A DNA stretch of 64,000 bases from assembly GCA_024195585.1 (NCBI GenBank), contig SWBL01000081.1:62001-126000 (forward strand). The letters are read 5' to 3'. Under the pieces are notes generated by a model, which did not search any database, was not told the origin of the DNA, and worked only from the letters and a program-made list of their open reading frames with translations. This stretch comes from Aureobasidium sp. EXF-3400. Its lineage: Eukaryota; Ascomycota; Dothideomycetes; Dothideales; Saccotheciaceae. The translations under genes were made by a program, and so were the position numbers. Position 1 is the first letter of the stretch; every line of letters starts with the position of its first letter. Shown here piece by piece: positions 20,983-31,864 of this stretch.

Positions 20983-21371
20983 ATGTCACTAGCATCACTC
21001 AAGTCATCGCAAAGGGTTCTGTCGGGAGCATGCGTTCTGCGAGCCCCATGCCTCAGGCAGACTCGTCTGGCTAGCTCCAACCCTAAATCCGCCTCTTCTC
21101 CGAAAGACACACAAAACGTGAGCTGCACTCTATCAAATACGCCCTTTATCTTCAACATTTCTAACCAAAGCAGAGTCAGAAGCCATCCACACCACAGTCT
21201 CAACCTGACCAGCCTAAGAAGCACAAGACTCTCGCTGAGCTAGACGAGGAGCTGCGCCAGAAAATGGCTGGCCACGCTGGCGATGGTGGTGATGCCGGAG
21301 TTGAATATGAAGACGGTGTACCTGTCTCCATGAAGCGCTCCGTCAAGAACAACATGTTCCGCTACATCTGA
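20983..21371 (+). CDS. Small conserved mitochondrial protein, uncharacterised
   Basis: Two exons, 20983..21117 and 21174..21371 (GTGAGC donor, CTAAC branch, AAGCAG acceptor), give 110 aa. The first exon encodes a Ser/Arg/Ala-rich leader without acidic residues (MSLASLKSSQRVLSGAC), a typical mitochondrial presequence. The second encodes an acidic/basic helix (LAELDEELRQKMAG), a Gly-rich turn with YEDG, and a terminal MKRSVKNNMFRYI motif that I recall from many small fungal proteins without a named function. Neither exon is long enough to be noticed alone, but the splice gives one continuous sensible protein. Confidence 0.7.
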
Positions 21372-22068
21372 GCTAGCTGGCCTCATCAGACATTAACTAC
21401 TATCTCTGTGCTCTGTTTAGTCACGCACACCATGAGACCACGACAAAAACGACGACATAGGATGACCCGATGTGAAGCCTGCAACAACGTGCTATGATTC
21501 TTCTGCCGCGAGTGCATCTTCGTCTTCAGCAAGCATTCTGCTTCCAACACACCTATTCCTACACGGCTTTGCGCTGCGCCTTAGCGGTCGAAAGCGATTG
21601 ATATGGTATAACAGTGCAGTCCAGCATCTTTCGCTTCACAGTCGAGAGCTTCTCAGACACAATTACCTCCTCTGTATGTTTGGTATGCAATCTCATAGCA
21701 TGCGAAATTTGAAGGCCACAACAGCCAAAGGTTCTTACAATGTCCATACACAACTCGATATGAAGATGTGTCGCTCTTCCTTATCTATGATTGCCCTATG
21801 GAAATCAGACCATTCATATTCGACCTTTCTTGCACGTCACTTGGCTTTGACAAATATTGAGACTCAACTTTATCGACAGATCGAACACCAGTTCTCCCGC
21901 ACTTTGCCGCAGGGACGATCATAACTTCACCTCGCCTCGAATACATGGACAACATATTAACGGTCTCATAACTTCTTCTTCTAAAATTGGTTTGCAATAT
22001 TTGGAAGATTGAAGCTAATCATAAATACTAAAGATCAATATGCAAAGGTTGCTTCGGTATAAATATGG
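21372..22068. other. Intergenic, no gene supported
   Basis: About 700 bp with a 150-codon plus-strand frame (21472..21924) and overlapping minus-strand frames. None has recognisable domains or low-complexity pattern typical of real proteins, so I leave it unannotated. An ncRNA or a lost gene cannot be excluded. Confidence 0.4.
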
Positions 22069-22308
22069 TTAATCAGCAAGTGAGGTCAAACGGAGCATAA
22101 CTTCTAGTCCCCGTTGAACCCCAGACAGTACGTCACCAAAGTCCTGCTGCTGCGCGGAGATAATCCTCAATGTCTCACAAGCAGCCTTCGACGACATCTG
22201 TAGTGTACCGTTCGGCTGCTTGAGATCCATATTCCAAATCACATGCGTCTTCAAATCGACCTCGACGTCACTTTTGGAGCTCGGGGTCTGGAGCTTTAAG
22301 AACAACAT
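22069..22308 (-). CDS. Possible small protein (79 aa), uncertain
   Basis: An ATG-initiated frame on the minus strand whose composition looks protein-like: balanced hydrophobic and charged residues, helical pattern and a coherent C-terminus (ISAQQQDFGDVLSGVQRGLE). It starts 47 bp from the divergent hydrolase start, which is close for a separate promoter. It may be the last exon of something else or a chance frame. No family recognised. Confidence 0.3.
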   Translation of the reverse strand: MLFLKLQTPSSKSDVEVDLKTHVIWNMDLKQPNGTLQMSSKAACETLRIISAQQQDFGDVLSGVQRGLEVMLRLTSLAD

Positions 22309-22355
22309 GGCCTGCCACTATCTTGATCAGATCAATCAACACTCAATCGCACATC

Positions 22356-23558
22356 ATGACTGGATTGACCCTCCTCGCTCTCGCCGGTCTGGCTGCTGCC
22401 GACTACACAAGTAACTTTGGCGGTGCCCTCCCTGCTGGCATTTCTGTACCAAACACTGCCGGCTTCAAGAACCTCACTGTCGGGCCTTCGCGCGGCGGTG
22501 CTGCCATCTGTGTTTCTGGCGATGTTGCAGTTCAAGCTTCTGCTCAGAATGTCATGTTCAACTTCAGCGTTCCCGCCAACGAGTCCGTCGTGACCAACAC
22601 CTTCCTCGAGCTCATCACTGCCGGCTCGACTTTCTCGAAGAGCATCATGGAGGGTATGCAGAATGTTACCGGAAACTACACCATTGCATCGACCCTGTGT
22701 ATGCCTGCCAATGGCACAATTCCCAGCTCTGTTCAACTCCTCACCCACGGTATTGGATTCGATCGCTACTACTGGGACTTTGCCGCTGGCTACAGTTACG
22801 TCGACTACGCCATCGAACAAGGTTACGCAACTTTCAGCTACGATCGTCTCGGTGTCGGCATGTCCTCAACTCCCGACCCCATCAAGACCGTCCAAGGACC
22901 CCTCGAAGCCAGCATCGCAAACGAACTCGCCCTCATGCTCCGCAGCTCCATGTTCGCCAACAAGAACTTCACCACCGTCATCGGAGTCGGCCACAGTTTC
23001 GGCAGTGCCATCACCCAATCCGTTACCTACAACCACCCCAAGACCTTCGATGCCGCAATCCTTACCGGATTTTCTGCCAACCAATCCGCCATTGCACCTT
23101 TCCTCACTGCTCTTAACCTGCAAATCGCATCCCAGAACCAACCCTACAGATTCTCCAACCTTAACAATGGATACCTCGTTGATTACTCCACCGTCAGCAA
23201 CCAATACGGCTTTTTCCGCGCTCCCAACTTCGACCCTTTGATCCTCGCAGCCGCCGAAGCCGCAAAGGGCTCTGTAACCTTTGGCGAACTGTTCACTCAA
23301 GCCGCTATTTCTGGTGTTGCTGCAAACTTCACCGGTCCTGTTGCTATTGTAAACGGCGATGCGGATCTGCCTTTCTGTTATGGAAACTGCAGTTATCCTA
23401 TGAATAAGGCGGAGGCTGCTATTCAGATGCTGTACCCTGCTGCCAAGGCAAATGGCACTTATCTCGCTCCGTTGACTGGTCATGGAGTCAATTTGCATTA
23501 TACTGCCATGGGGGCTTATGAGTTCATTGGCTCTTTCCTTAGACAGAACAGGATGTAA
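22356..23558 (+). CDS. Secreted alpha/beta hydrolase
   Basis: Single exon, 400 aa from the ATG at 22356. The first 16 residues (MTGLTLLALAGLAAAD) are a clear signal peptide. The alpha/beta-hydrolase fold is marked by the nucleophile elbow GHSFG with Ser214, an oxyanion-side HGIGFDRYYWDFA segment at 131-143, a candidate acid in VNGDADLP, and the catalytic His in TGHGVNLHY near the C-terminus. Several N-glycosylation sequons (NFS, NVT, NYT, NFT, NCS) fit an extracellular enzyme. Probably an esterase or lipase-like hydrolase; the substrate is unknown. Confidence 0.85.
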   Translation: MTGLTLLALAGLAAADYTSNFGGALPAGISVPNTAGFKNLTVGPSRGGAAICVSGDVAVQASAQNVMFNFSVPANESVVTNTFLELITAGSTFSKSIMEGMQNVTGNYTIASTLCMPANGTIPSSVQLLTHGIGFDRYYWDFAAGYSYVDYAIEQGYATFSYDRLGVGMSSTPDPIKTVQGPLEASIANELALMLRSSMFANKNFTTVIGVGHSFGSAITQSVTYNHPKTFDAAILTGFSANQSAIAPFLTALNLQIASQNQPYRFSNLNNGYLVDYSTVSNQYGFFRAPNFDPLILAAAEAAKGSVTFGELFTQAAISGVAANFTGPVAIVNGDADLPFCYGNCSYPMNKAEAAIQMLYPAAKANGTYLAPLTGHGVNLHYTAMGAYEFIGSFLRQNRM

Positions 23559-23815
23559 AAGATAGAGGTATAGAAGTGTAATATTAGGACGTGCAGACGG
23601 AATAACCATTATTTTGCCATTTCTGTTGTATTCTTTTCTGTGTTCGTGAACTCACCTCGAAGATTGAGATTCAATTAAACCATACGACGCCATGCATGGT
23701 AAGCCTGTTCACATCATGATACAGAGGTCAATCAACGAGGAACATGTCTTTTATCTTGCTTCGACTGTTTGCTATTGAATGAACATTTTTTTTGGGAAAC
23801 AAAAGGATAGAAGGT

Positions 23816-26132
23816 CTACTTCTCCTCAACCTCAAGGTTCTTGAGACCCTCCTCAGCCTTGCCAACATTCACCTCAGCACTACCAGGACCCTCGACGTGA
23901 CCATCAGGTTGAGCAACAACATCCTTCTTAGCAGCACCAGGGAATTTAGAACCCTTGTCCTTCTTGACCTTGACCTTCTTCTCAGGAGCAGGGGGGGGAG
24001 GGTAAGCCAACTTCTCAACCTTCTGCCACTCCTCATTGCTCTCGAAGTCTGCTTGGATAGGTGCGAGAAGCTTGTTGAGGGCGTCGGTGACGGCAGGCTT
24101 GAGGATCTGGGGAGAGAGAATGTCCTCGCGGTAGTCGGCGTGCATCTGCTCGATCGAGGTGTAGACGAGGGGTTCGCCTTCTCTGCGCTCGACGACGAAT
24201 TTTTGTTCACCGGTCTGGAGAGCGGAGATGGGGAGGAGGACGTATTCGACGAAGCTGAGAACACCGTTGTCCTCGACAACCTTGGGAGCAGCGACAGCCT
24301 TCTTGAGCTTCTTCTTGACGATTTCAGGTCCATCCAAAAGATCGATCTTTGAGTCAGGTTCAGAACTTGACATCTTACCACCAGTAAGACCTGCAGGAGT
24401 GTCAGCATGATCATGACAGTACGGCAGCTCTGAACATACCAGGAACCATCGAGTTCATCAAATGGGCACGCTCGCGGAAGCCGACCTTGGGAAGAATCTC
24501 CTTTGCTGTAGTATGTCGTCAGTAAAATATGCAATGCAACAACTGGGCAGTAAACATCAAAACCCACCGAGTGCGAAAATCTTTCTCTGATCAACACCAC
24601 CGAACTGGGCGTCAACATCGAGGTCTGCCAGAAGTTAGAATCGATGGCTATATCGTGGGAGTTTTTGAACTTACACTGCTCGTCCAGACATTGCATGATA
24701 GGGTACTTCAAAAAAGTCAGCTTTGGATCAATGTTTCATGCTTCGCACGAGGCTCTCGTACAATCAATGCACTCAATGGTGCGCTGTCTGTTTGGTTGTT
24801 AGTCAGAGATATCTCAACAAAAACATCTTCACTCACCAGTCTGCTTGACGACCTCAGCGCCGGCTCTCTTAGCGTCGTGTGAGCTGACGATACTGTGGAG
24901 ACGGTACTTCAGACGGTCAGTAGAACCCTCTGCAATGCGTCTTCTACTCTACATACCATGTCCATGTTGAACTCAGGAGTAAGCCTAAATCTGTTAGTCA
25001 CGTTGCCGGACAGATTTAAACTGCAGCCAATAATCTCGAAGAAGATCCGGTCTCGCGTAGTCGCGATTTCGGTAAGAAAGCTCACTCAGGGATCGTTGGC
25101 TCGAAGACCGCGAGGTGACACCAGCAAGAGGGCGGACAATCTATCGGCATTACTGACTGCAGCCACAGAAACCACCTACTGGTAAGAAGAGCCGAGAACG
25201 AACTCGAGCCTGGATGATACATGTCAGTATAATATGTCCTTTGTTTAATATGAATTAAGAGCAGAGGCTGGTGCAATGAACGATCAACAGCCTACTCTTC
25301 CCTGCGGATGACTTACTTCTCGATTGAGACTCCGACGGCCTTCAAGAGACTTGTGATACAGTGGCGGTAGCTGTAAGATTGTCAGACTCGTGAAGAATGG
25401 GTTTGTTGAGTTTCCACGTACTATTCAGCACGGAACTTGACAAGCTCGATGGGTGCCTCGAGGAAAAGTCAACTTCATGTTCCTTCGATGGTATCGTGGT
25501 TCAATTTACCTTCACTGTGAGATTGTCAGTAGATGTTCTTGCCGTGTCACGAGACGTGCTCGAAACCGGTGAGTCTTGGTAGAATGTACTCACAGTTGTC
25601 AAGGAAGCCATGGATCTTTCCTGGTCGTTAGCAAACAAGAAGGACCAAAGACTCAAGATCAACGCACATCGGCCAGCAGAACCTTAACACGGCATCCAGC
25701 CTGGAGGAAAGAAGCGATCTGAGTTGCGGGCACTAGGTAACCACAGTGAGGACTAGAAAACAATGAGCATGATTCGAGTAGATAGTAGCTAGTCTAGATA
25801 CCGGCCGGTGGTTGCGGTTCCCCAGTACAGAGACACGGTTTCCTGTCACGAGGTCAATAAGATATCCAGGCACTTTTATGCGGCATAGTTAACATACGCC
25901 CTTATCAAGCTTGGCCTTCAAGATGTCTGCACCGAGAACCTCCTGCAGACCCGAGACGACTGAAAACCGAGCATTAGTATTTGTCGAGAATAACGATTAG
26001 ACTTGGCGATATTCGGAGTGTTTTGTGGAGAAATTGGGCGGCTGTATGTGTTTTCAAGTCGTGGCAAGTGGTTGACATACTCAGGTCGTACTTCTCCTGA
26101 GGAGTTTGGGGATTGACGTTGACTGCAGGCAT
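23816..26132 (-). CDS. tys1: Tyrosyl-tRNA synthetase, cytosolic, 16 exons
   Basis: Reconstructed by hand as 16 exons: 26081..26132, 25898..25959, 25802..25842, 25668..25752, 25594..25615, 25510..25514, 25422..25456, 25317..25370, 25180..25209, 24957..24984, 24837..24906, 24762..24787, 24675..24705, 24568..24624, 24440..24505, 23816..24390. All 15 introns are GT-AG and keep frame, giving 412 aa. The product is a class I TyrRS: HIGH-equivalent PHCGY at 53-57, GSSYQLTPE and DAQFGGVDQRKIF tyrosine-binding segments, and KMSSS at 227-231 followed by PDSKIDLLD. It charges tRNA-Tyr in the cytosol; no presequence is seen. A Pro/Lys-rich tail (AYPPPPAPEKKVKVKK) extends the C-terminus. The 5-nt exon at 25510..25514 supplies the Leu-Lys of the DNLKAPIELVKF motif. 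Divergent from the PXA-PX gene, 387 bp apart. Confidence 0.93.
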
Positions 26133-26519
26133 TTTGACTCTGTGTACAATCGACTGCAATGGCAAATACGGCAAGAGCAGACGACAGGTGTATACCAAAA
26201 CCAAAAAATTGCGGGAGTGAGGTCGGCGGAGGAGAAAGCCAAGACCTGAAACAAGTGAGTCAAGGATGTGCAAGTTTACACAAAGCGCACAAAGGAAGCG
26301 GCGAGTTATGCCAAAGCCGCGGAATGGCGCATGAATCGTGTACGCGTAACGGCGGCAGTCAGGGACATGTTGATGATGGCAATCCGCAGGCGCATCCTGC
26401 TGCACAGTTACAGCCGTTTCAGGAGCTGTCGGAACATTTCTTTTCTTATAATCTCCTGTGAGAGAGAATGAAACACTGCAGTCTTGTCTTCCTCATTTGA
26501 TCCTCCTGCATGAACGACA
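26133..26519. promoter_or_regulatory. Shared divergent promoter, TyrRS and PXA-PX gene
   Basis: 387 bp separate the two start codons. No gene fits here; it must carry both promoters and 5' UTRs. No specific site is identified. Confidence 0.5.
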
Positions 26520-29500
26520 ATGGACGCTTCGCAGCACGCGACAGCTACTCGGCCGCTTTCCATCCATGACGCTATGCAGAACAATGACAATGACAATAAC
26601 CATAACGACAAGCACGACACGCCTATTCACGACAAGGTGACGCCAAATGAGAACCATCATGTACAATCCGACGGAGACAAATCAACCGCAGTAATAGCAT
26701 CGGCCGCATCTACGCAGCTCCAGGACATTGTCGACAAGGCTCTACACTTCCTCTCGCATGCAACCAACGAAACTCTTGGAGCCTGCCTTGTTGGTTTGGC
26801 TGCCACTACATACTTTGTACTAGGAAGAATTGGTCTGGTCTTGATTGGAATTGTTGGCGGCGTAGCAATACATGCTACATGGGACGCCTCTCAGTCCTCG
26901 CCTGATAGACTCGCTGCCAACGAGGCTGATCAGAAAAAGCGAAAAGAAGTTGGTCTCGATGTTATCCAGCGCCTGCTGCTGTCGAGGGAGAAGACGAGAC
27001 AGGATGCAGCTACGGATGAGTCGGATGATGAAATCAGACCATTGCCTTCAACCAAGGCTGACTTCTCTTCCTTCCGCCCTGATACCCAAGCTGCTCTGAA
27101 TATCTTCACGGATGCAATTATCCGTGACTATGTCAAGTATGCCATACCCCTTGTTCTGCTATCCTCAATATCCGACTGACGTTGATGCAGCTGGTGGTAT
27201 GCGCCTGTTCTTCCTGGCGAAGACTCGTTCCCCTCAGCCTGTCGACAGGTTCTGGTTGGCTTCATTGTTTCCCTTTCGAATCACCTGTCCCGCAAGCGAC
27301 CTGTCGATACCTTCCTCGATTTTGTCACCAACTCATCCTCGATTGTCATTGTCTTCCTCAACGAGCTCGCCGCTGCTGTGAATGCCTCACCAAATGCTCC
27401 TGCCGAAGAAGCCGTTCATACCTACCTCGACATGAAGCCCGAGAGTAGTCTCGCCAGCATCATGGACTCCAAGCATCAAGAGAAGAAGCTGAAGGTTGTC
27501 GCAAACGATATTCTCCTGAAATACCTCGACAACAAGACATACATGTGTGCTCCAGCCCAGATCTTCCTCAAACAAGTTTTGGCCAAGCTGGTCTTATCCA
27601 TGACTGTTGACAGCTGCTCCAAGCCAGAGTTCATCAACCAATGGATTGTATATCTGCTTGAGGATGGAGAGCCCGAGTTGATGGAGGTCATTGACGCTGG
27701 CGTCGAGGGTTCTGCTGTTGTCAATTCTCAGTCAGTGAAGAAGCAAGTCTCTGTTGATGAGCAGGCCGACAAGTCCCCGTCAAGTCCCGAAGCTGTTCGC
27801 GAGCACAGACGCAAGGCCAGTCGCAATAAGGCTGAAGAGGCCATGGACGAAGCTATGAAAGAAGCGCAGAGGCTTAGTCAGCTAATCGCTGAAGAAGAGG
27901 CAAAGAAGTCTACAACTGAAGCGTCGACTGTGAGCAGTAGTGGTGATGTCTCTGAAACCACTACTCAGGGCATCATGACTCCTTCGTCATCTCAAGAAGA
28001 TGCTGAAGAGGGTGTCAAATCGGATGCGTCCAGGTCGCCGCCGAGCGCCAATTCCACACGGCCATCTGAAGATTCGAAAAAGCCATTCACCAGTTTTGAC
28101 CAGATACTTCCTGCCACCAGTCCTACTGCTCTGTCTAGCCAGGGAGACAAGCTGCGCCTCAAGCCTCCACCAGTCTTGACGTTGTTCAATGCGTCGATCA
28201 ACATATTTGATGACGCTTCTCCGGGCAACAGGACAGTCATGCGATCTAAGCCCAATATCGATTACATGATTCAGATTGAGCCCACTTCTTCGAGTTTTCC
28301 AGGCTGGATGGTCATGCGCAAGTACACTGATTTCGAAACTTTGCATGAAGTCCTCCGGCGTATTTCTGTTATCACCGGCACTCGCTTCACTGACTCGCAT
28401 GCTAACCTTCCAACATGGAAGAACAACACCAAGTCTACACTTCGAATTGAGTTGGAACGCTACCTGAACGATGCTGTCCGCCTACAGCCCCTTGCTGAGA
28501 GCGAGGGTATGAAACGGTTCTTGGATAAAGATGGCGGTGCTTCTCGTTCGCCTGGAGGCAGCAAGGGTTTTGGATGGCCGACGCCTGTTGCCTTCGACCA
28601 GATGGGCAAGAGCATGCTAGATACATTGACCAAAGCCCCGACGCAGGTTGCTGGAGGTGGAAAGGCAATTTTCGGTGGTGTTACTAGCATTCTTGGTGGC
28701 AAGCGCAATTCTGTTGCCTCAAATCACAACGCCAGCCGCTCATCCATCTCACTGAACCCTGGTGCCTTCCTCGAGGACAGCTATATGGGTAGCATGGGGA
28801 ATGTCGGTGTCGAAAGGCAGAGCACAGACAGTGTCAGAAGTATCCCCGCACCTCTGTCACGCACTCCATCGCTTTCCAAACGTGTACCGGCAGCTGCTCA
28901 ATCCGTCCACAAAGCCGAGCAGTCAGTCGATTTGAAGACCAGACCCAGCTTCTCGACTCCTCGCACTTCCTACCAAGGCACAAGAAATGGAGAGCTTAGC
29001 CGCCCTGCATCATCAGCAGGTCTGTCGAAGCTTGACACAGGACTTAACCTCCCACCTCCTCCATCGGATATCCCCGATGATTATGCTTCTCCGACAGCAG
29101 TATCCCACCAACCCGCTAGAATCAGCGACGACATGACCTATAGCTCTCCCGATGCCCGCACGTCAACATCCAGGTATCCTACCTCTGGTACCAGGTCACG
29201 ACGCACATCCAGGTCTCCAGAATCTATAGCTGCACGAACGACGCCAGCAGTGACTCCAGCTGCCACGAAAGTAACGAAAGCCACTCCACCAATCTCCGAA
29301 CAAGAGACCCAAGTAGCGGTGGAGCTGCTGTTCGCAGTGATAACCGAACTGTATACTTTGTCTTCTGCATGGAACATTCGCCGCACTCTCCTCAACGCTG
29401 CAAAGTCCTTCCTCCTTCGACCTGGCAATCCACAACTCGAGGCCATTCGCCAGATGATTCAAACCAACGTCATCGACACTTCTACCTCTGACGCCTCCAT

Positions 29501-29783
29501 CGCCGCCCACATCCTCAAGATCCGAGAAAACTCTCTGCCTACAGAAGAAGAGCTGAAAGCTTGGCCAAAGGAGATGACAGCCGAAGAGAAAGAACAACTG
29601 AGAACCAAAGCCAGAGGACTGCTTGTGGAGAGAGGCATGCCAGCTGCATTGACCAGTGTCATGGGAGCTGCCGCCAGCGGAGAAGCATTGGGAAGAGTGT
29701 TCGATTGTCTGCAAGTAGAAGGAGTGGGAAGAGGTGTTGTGTTTGGTATCTTTTTGCAGGCGTTGAGGGCTATCGTGCAGTGA
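26520..29783 (+). CDS. PXA-PX-nexin_C sorting-nexin-like membrane protein
   Basis: Two exons, 26520..27136 and 27191..29783, give 1069 aa; the intron (GTATGC donor, GATGCAG acceptor) falls inside the PXA domain and splices DYVK to NWWYAPVLPG, the PXA hallmark. Order: Asn/Asp/His-rich N-terminus, a hydrophobic pair at about 85-115 that should anchor it in the ER or vacuole membrane, PXA (about 170-370), an acidic Ser/Thr-rich linker, a PX phosphoinositide-binding domain (about 535-660, with RKYTDFETLHEVLRR), a long Ser/Pro-rich region, and a nexin C-terminal domain (about 905-1050). This matches fungal relatives of SNX13/SNX14/SNX25 and Mdm1 but without an RGS domain. Likely acts at organelle contact sites. 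Confidence 0.88.
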
Positions 29784-30624
29784 TATTGATGCATAGTGAT
29801 ACCCCTTTCCCCCCCCCCTTTTTTGCCTTACGTAGTTTTAATGATAATTGCATAGGAAGTATGAGTATGCTTTAATAAGCTTTGGACCTTCCGCATCTTA
29901 TATATCTTTCATGATATAGCTCTTACCCTTTAATCACGATAGGATGCAAGAACGTTCAAGGACTCTGACCCCCGAACTCATCTCTCCAAGCCCCTTGTTC
30001 AGTGACTGTTATGAACTCGAAGTTAATGTCAAACAATTTCGAGCTAACATGAAGAGCCGATGTGATAAGAATCGCAGATACAGAGGAGACAAGACGTTGT
30101 CAGGCAGGAACTCCGTTCAACGTTGACGGTCTCTCGCAGGCTGATGTTGTAATGGAGATATCTTTGAAAAGAACATCTGAGATATGTAGTGAGTAGAACG
30201 AAGGATCACAGGCCTGATCACTTCTCCCAGAGGGATCTTGAGGTAGCACGAAGTTGTTGTAAGACAGAGGATCGAAGCACACCAGGAGCGGGCTGAGCGA
30301 GCCGCGGTCGAGTCGCTGGTTATAGAAATCAGTGTGCCAGCTAAAAGACTTTATACAAGTGCCATAGCACACCTAGCTTGTTTAACATCGATGCAGTCAC
30401 ACAATCTCTCATATGTGTCGCTGGTCACTCCTTTCACAAAATGCATGTTCAGAAGCAACTCTTTCGAGCAAAAAGGAACACACAACACTCAACACTCATC
30501 GCGAGTGAACGCTATCACTCTCTAAAAGTTCGAATACGCTCACAACCACCACCTCAAAACCTTCCACACCATACATACCAACCAAGTCACTCACCCTCCA
30601 CCCACCATCATCGCGTTATCGCCA
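29784..30624. other. Intergenic, no gene seen
   Basis: Downstream of the PXA-PX gene. A C-rich then T-rich run lies at about 29804..29825. Short frames have no recognisable features. Confidence 0.5.
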
Positions 30625-30699
30625 GGCGGTTATGGTCTAGTGGCTAGCATTGCTGCCACTTGGTCTCCCCAGCCCAAGGACTCGATTCTCGTCATCGCT
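30625..30699 (+). pseudogene. Degenerate tRNA-like sequence (Glu-type)
   Basis: A 75-nt stretch begins with a strong Pol III A-box and D-arm of tRNA-Glu type (TATGGTCTAGTGGCTAGCAT) and ends with a decayed B-box/T-arm (ACTCGATTCTC against GGTTCGANTCC). The acceptor strands GGCGGTT and CATCGCT pair only with two wobbles and one mismatch, and I cannot fold a proper 7-nt anticodon loop. It is therefore more likely a tRNA relic than a working tRNA. Confidence 0.4.
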
Positions 30700-31430
30700 G
30701 CGAGTTTATCAGAGCTGCAATTGCTCTTTTGAGAAATGAAATCAAGTCTGCTTGGTGGCTTTCTCCTCCTGAAGGGACTTGAAGGTCTGAGTATGGAGGG
30801 TATGTTTTGCTGGGTTTGGTAGGCTGGGTGGATGATTTTGTTATCCGGTATCTAGTTTTGTTGTCAGAGGTGTCAGGTATTCAGTAGTTTGTTCTCCTTC
30901 GACACATTAAAAAAAATATTGCCGAGCCGGTAAGATCTAACTATGGGTAAGAGACTGTCATGTCTTCGATAGCTAAGAGACGCAGCTCAGTTGTGACCGA
31001 GTCGAAAGCAAACACATTTAGATGTGACTCCTTACCCATTGCGGCCTCTCTCCAACTCTTCTTTGTCGTGGCGGAACACAACTTGATTCATTCTTTGTAC
31101 TCCGTACCGCCGTCTCTGGTTAGCATCGTTTATTCACATCACTGATGGAGACTCTTGATGAAGCGACCCCAAAGGCTCGTTTCCTCCTGCCACAAAGGGC
31201 AATCCAAGACTACAAAGAACGATCCGGATATGCTTCATCGTATTGAAGCATATCGAACAAAGAAGATGGAAACGTCAAAACCCAGATGGAGGAATGCTAT
31301 CGCTCTATCCCAACTATACCCATATCCTTATCGTTGTACGAATAATCTCATTCTAGTAGGCAAAGACTGTCATCCGTGACGATGGTCAACTCTCGCTAAC
31401 AGAACTTAGAACTTACCCAAATTCAAAGAC
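30700..31430. other. Intergenic, no gene seen
   Basis: AT-rich spacer ahead of the small Cys/His protein. No gene recognised. Confidence 0.5.
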
Positions 31431-31718
31431 ATGCCTGGAGCAACCAAAGGCAGCAAGACCCACCACTGTCCCTTAGCGAGAAAGGGAAACTGCCGTCCGC
31501 CACCCAAAGGCACGGGAATGAAGATCAAATACTGTCTAGCTCATCAGGAGGTGTGCATGGCCCACAACAGTGCTCATCTCAAGACAGAGCCTTGTTCGGG
31601 TTGCGTTAAAGAGGCCGAAGAGAAGGCTAAGGGCAATGTTACTATCAAAGAGGAAGATGAGGACGAATACACTTTCAAGAAGAACAAGGCTAGTAAGAAC
31701 AAGAAAGGTGGTGCTTGA
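31431..31718 (+). CDS. Small Cys/His-rich protein
   Basis: ATG frame of 95 aa. The first 65 residues carry regularly placed Cys and His (HHC, C, C-x-x-H, C-x-x-H, H, C-x-x-C), which could bind zinc, with a CLAHQEVCMAH core. The tail is an acidic then Lys-rich stretch (EEDEDEYTFKKNK). The balance of conserved-looking Cys/His and a charged nuclear-type tail makes a chance frame unlikely. I do not recognise the family. It may be a small nuclear protein; no neighbour gives a clue. Confidence 0.55.
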   Translation: MPGATKGSKTHHCPLARKGNCRPPPKGTGMKIKYCLAHQEVCMAHNSAHLKTEPCSGCVKEAEEKAKGNVTIKEEDEDEYTFKKNKASKNKKGGA

Positions 31719-31864
31719 GCGTGGACAGATATGAACGTATCGGGGTCCACTGGTGTTGTAAGGCTTTATTTAGTGTTTGAATAGCTTGGCTTGTAGATCT
31801 TTCTTTTCTGCATGACAACTTAAGGGACAAATACTGTTTGATCAATCTGAGACTACCTAAAGCA

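Noticed and set aside
21472..21924. 150-codon plus-strand frame
   Set aside because: No domain, no conserved-looking segment, and overlapping frames on the other strand are equally unconvincing.
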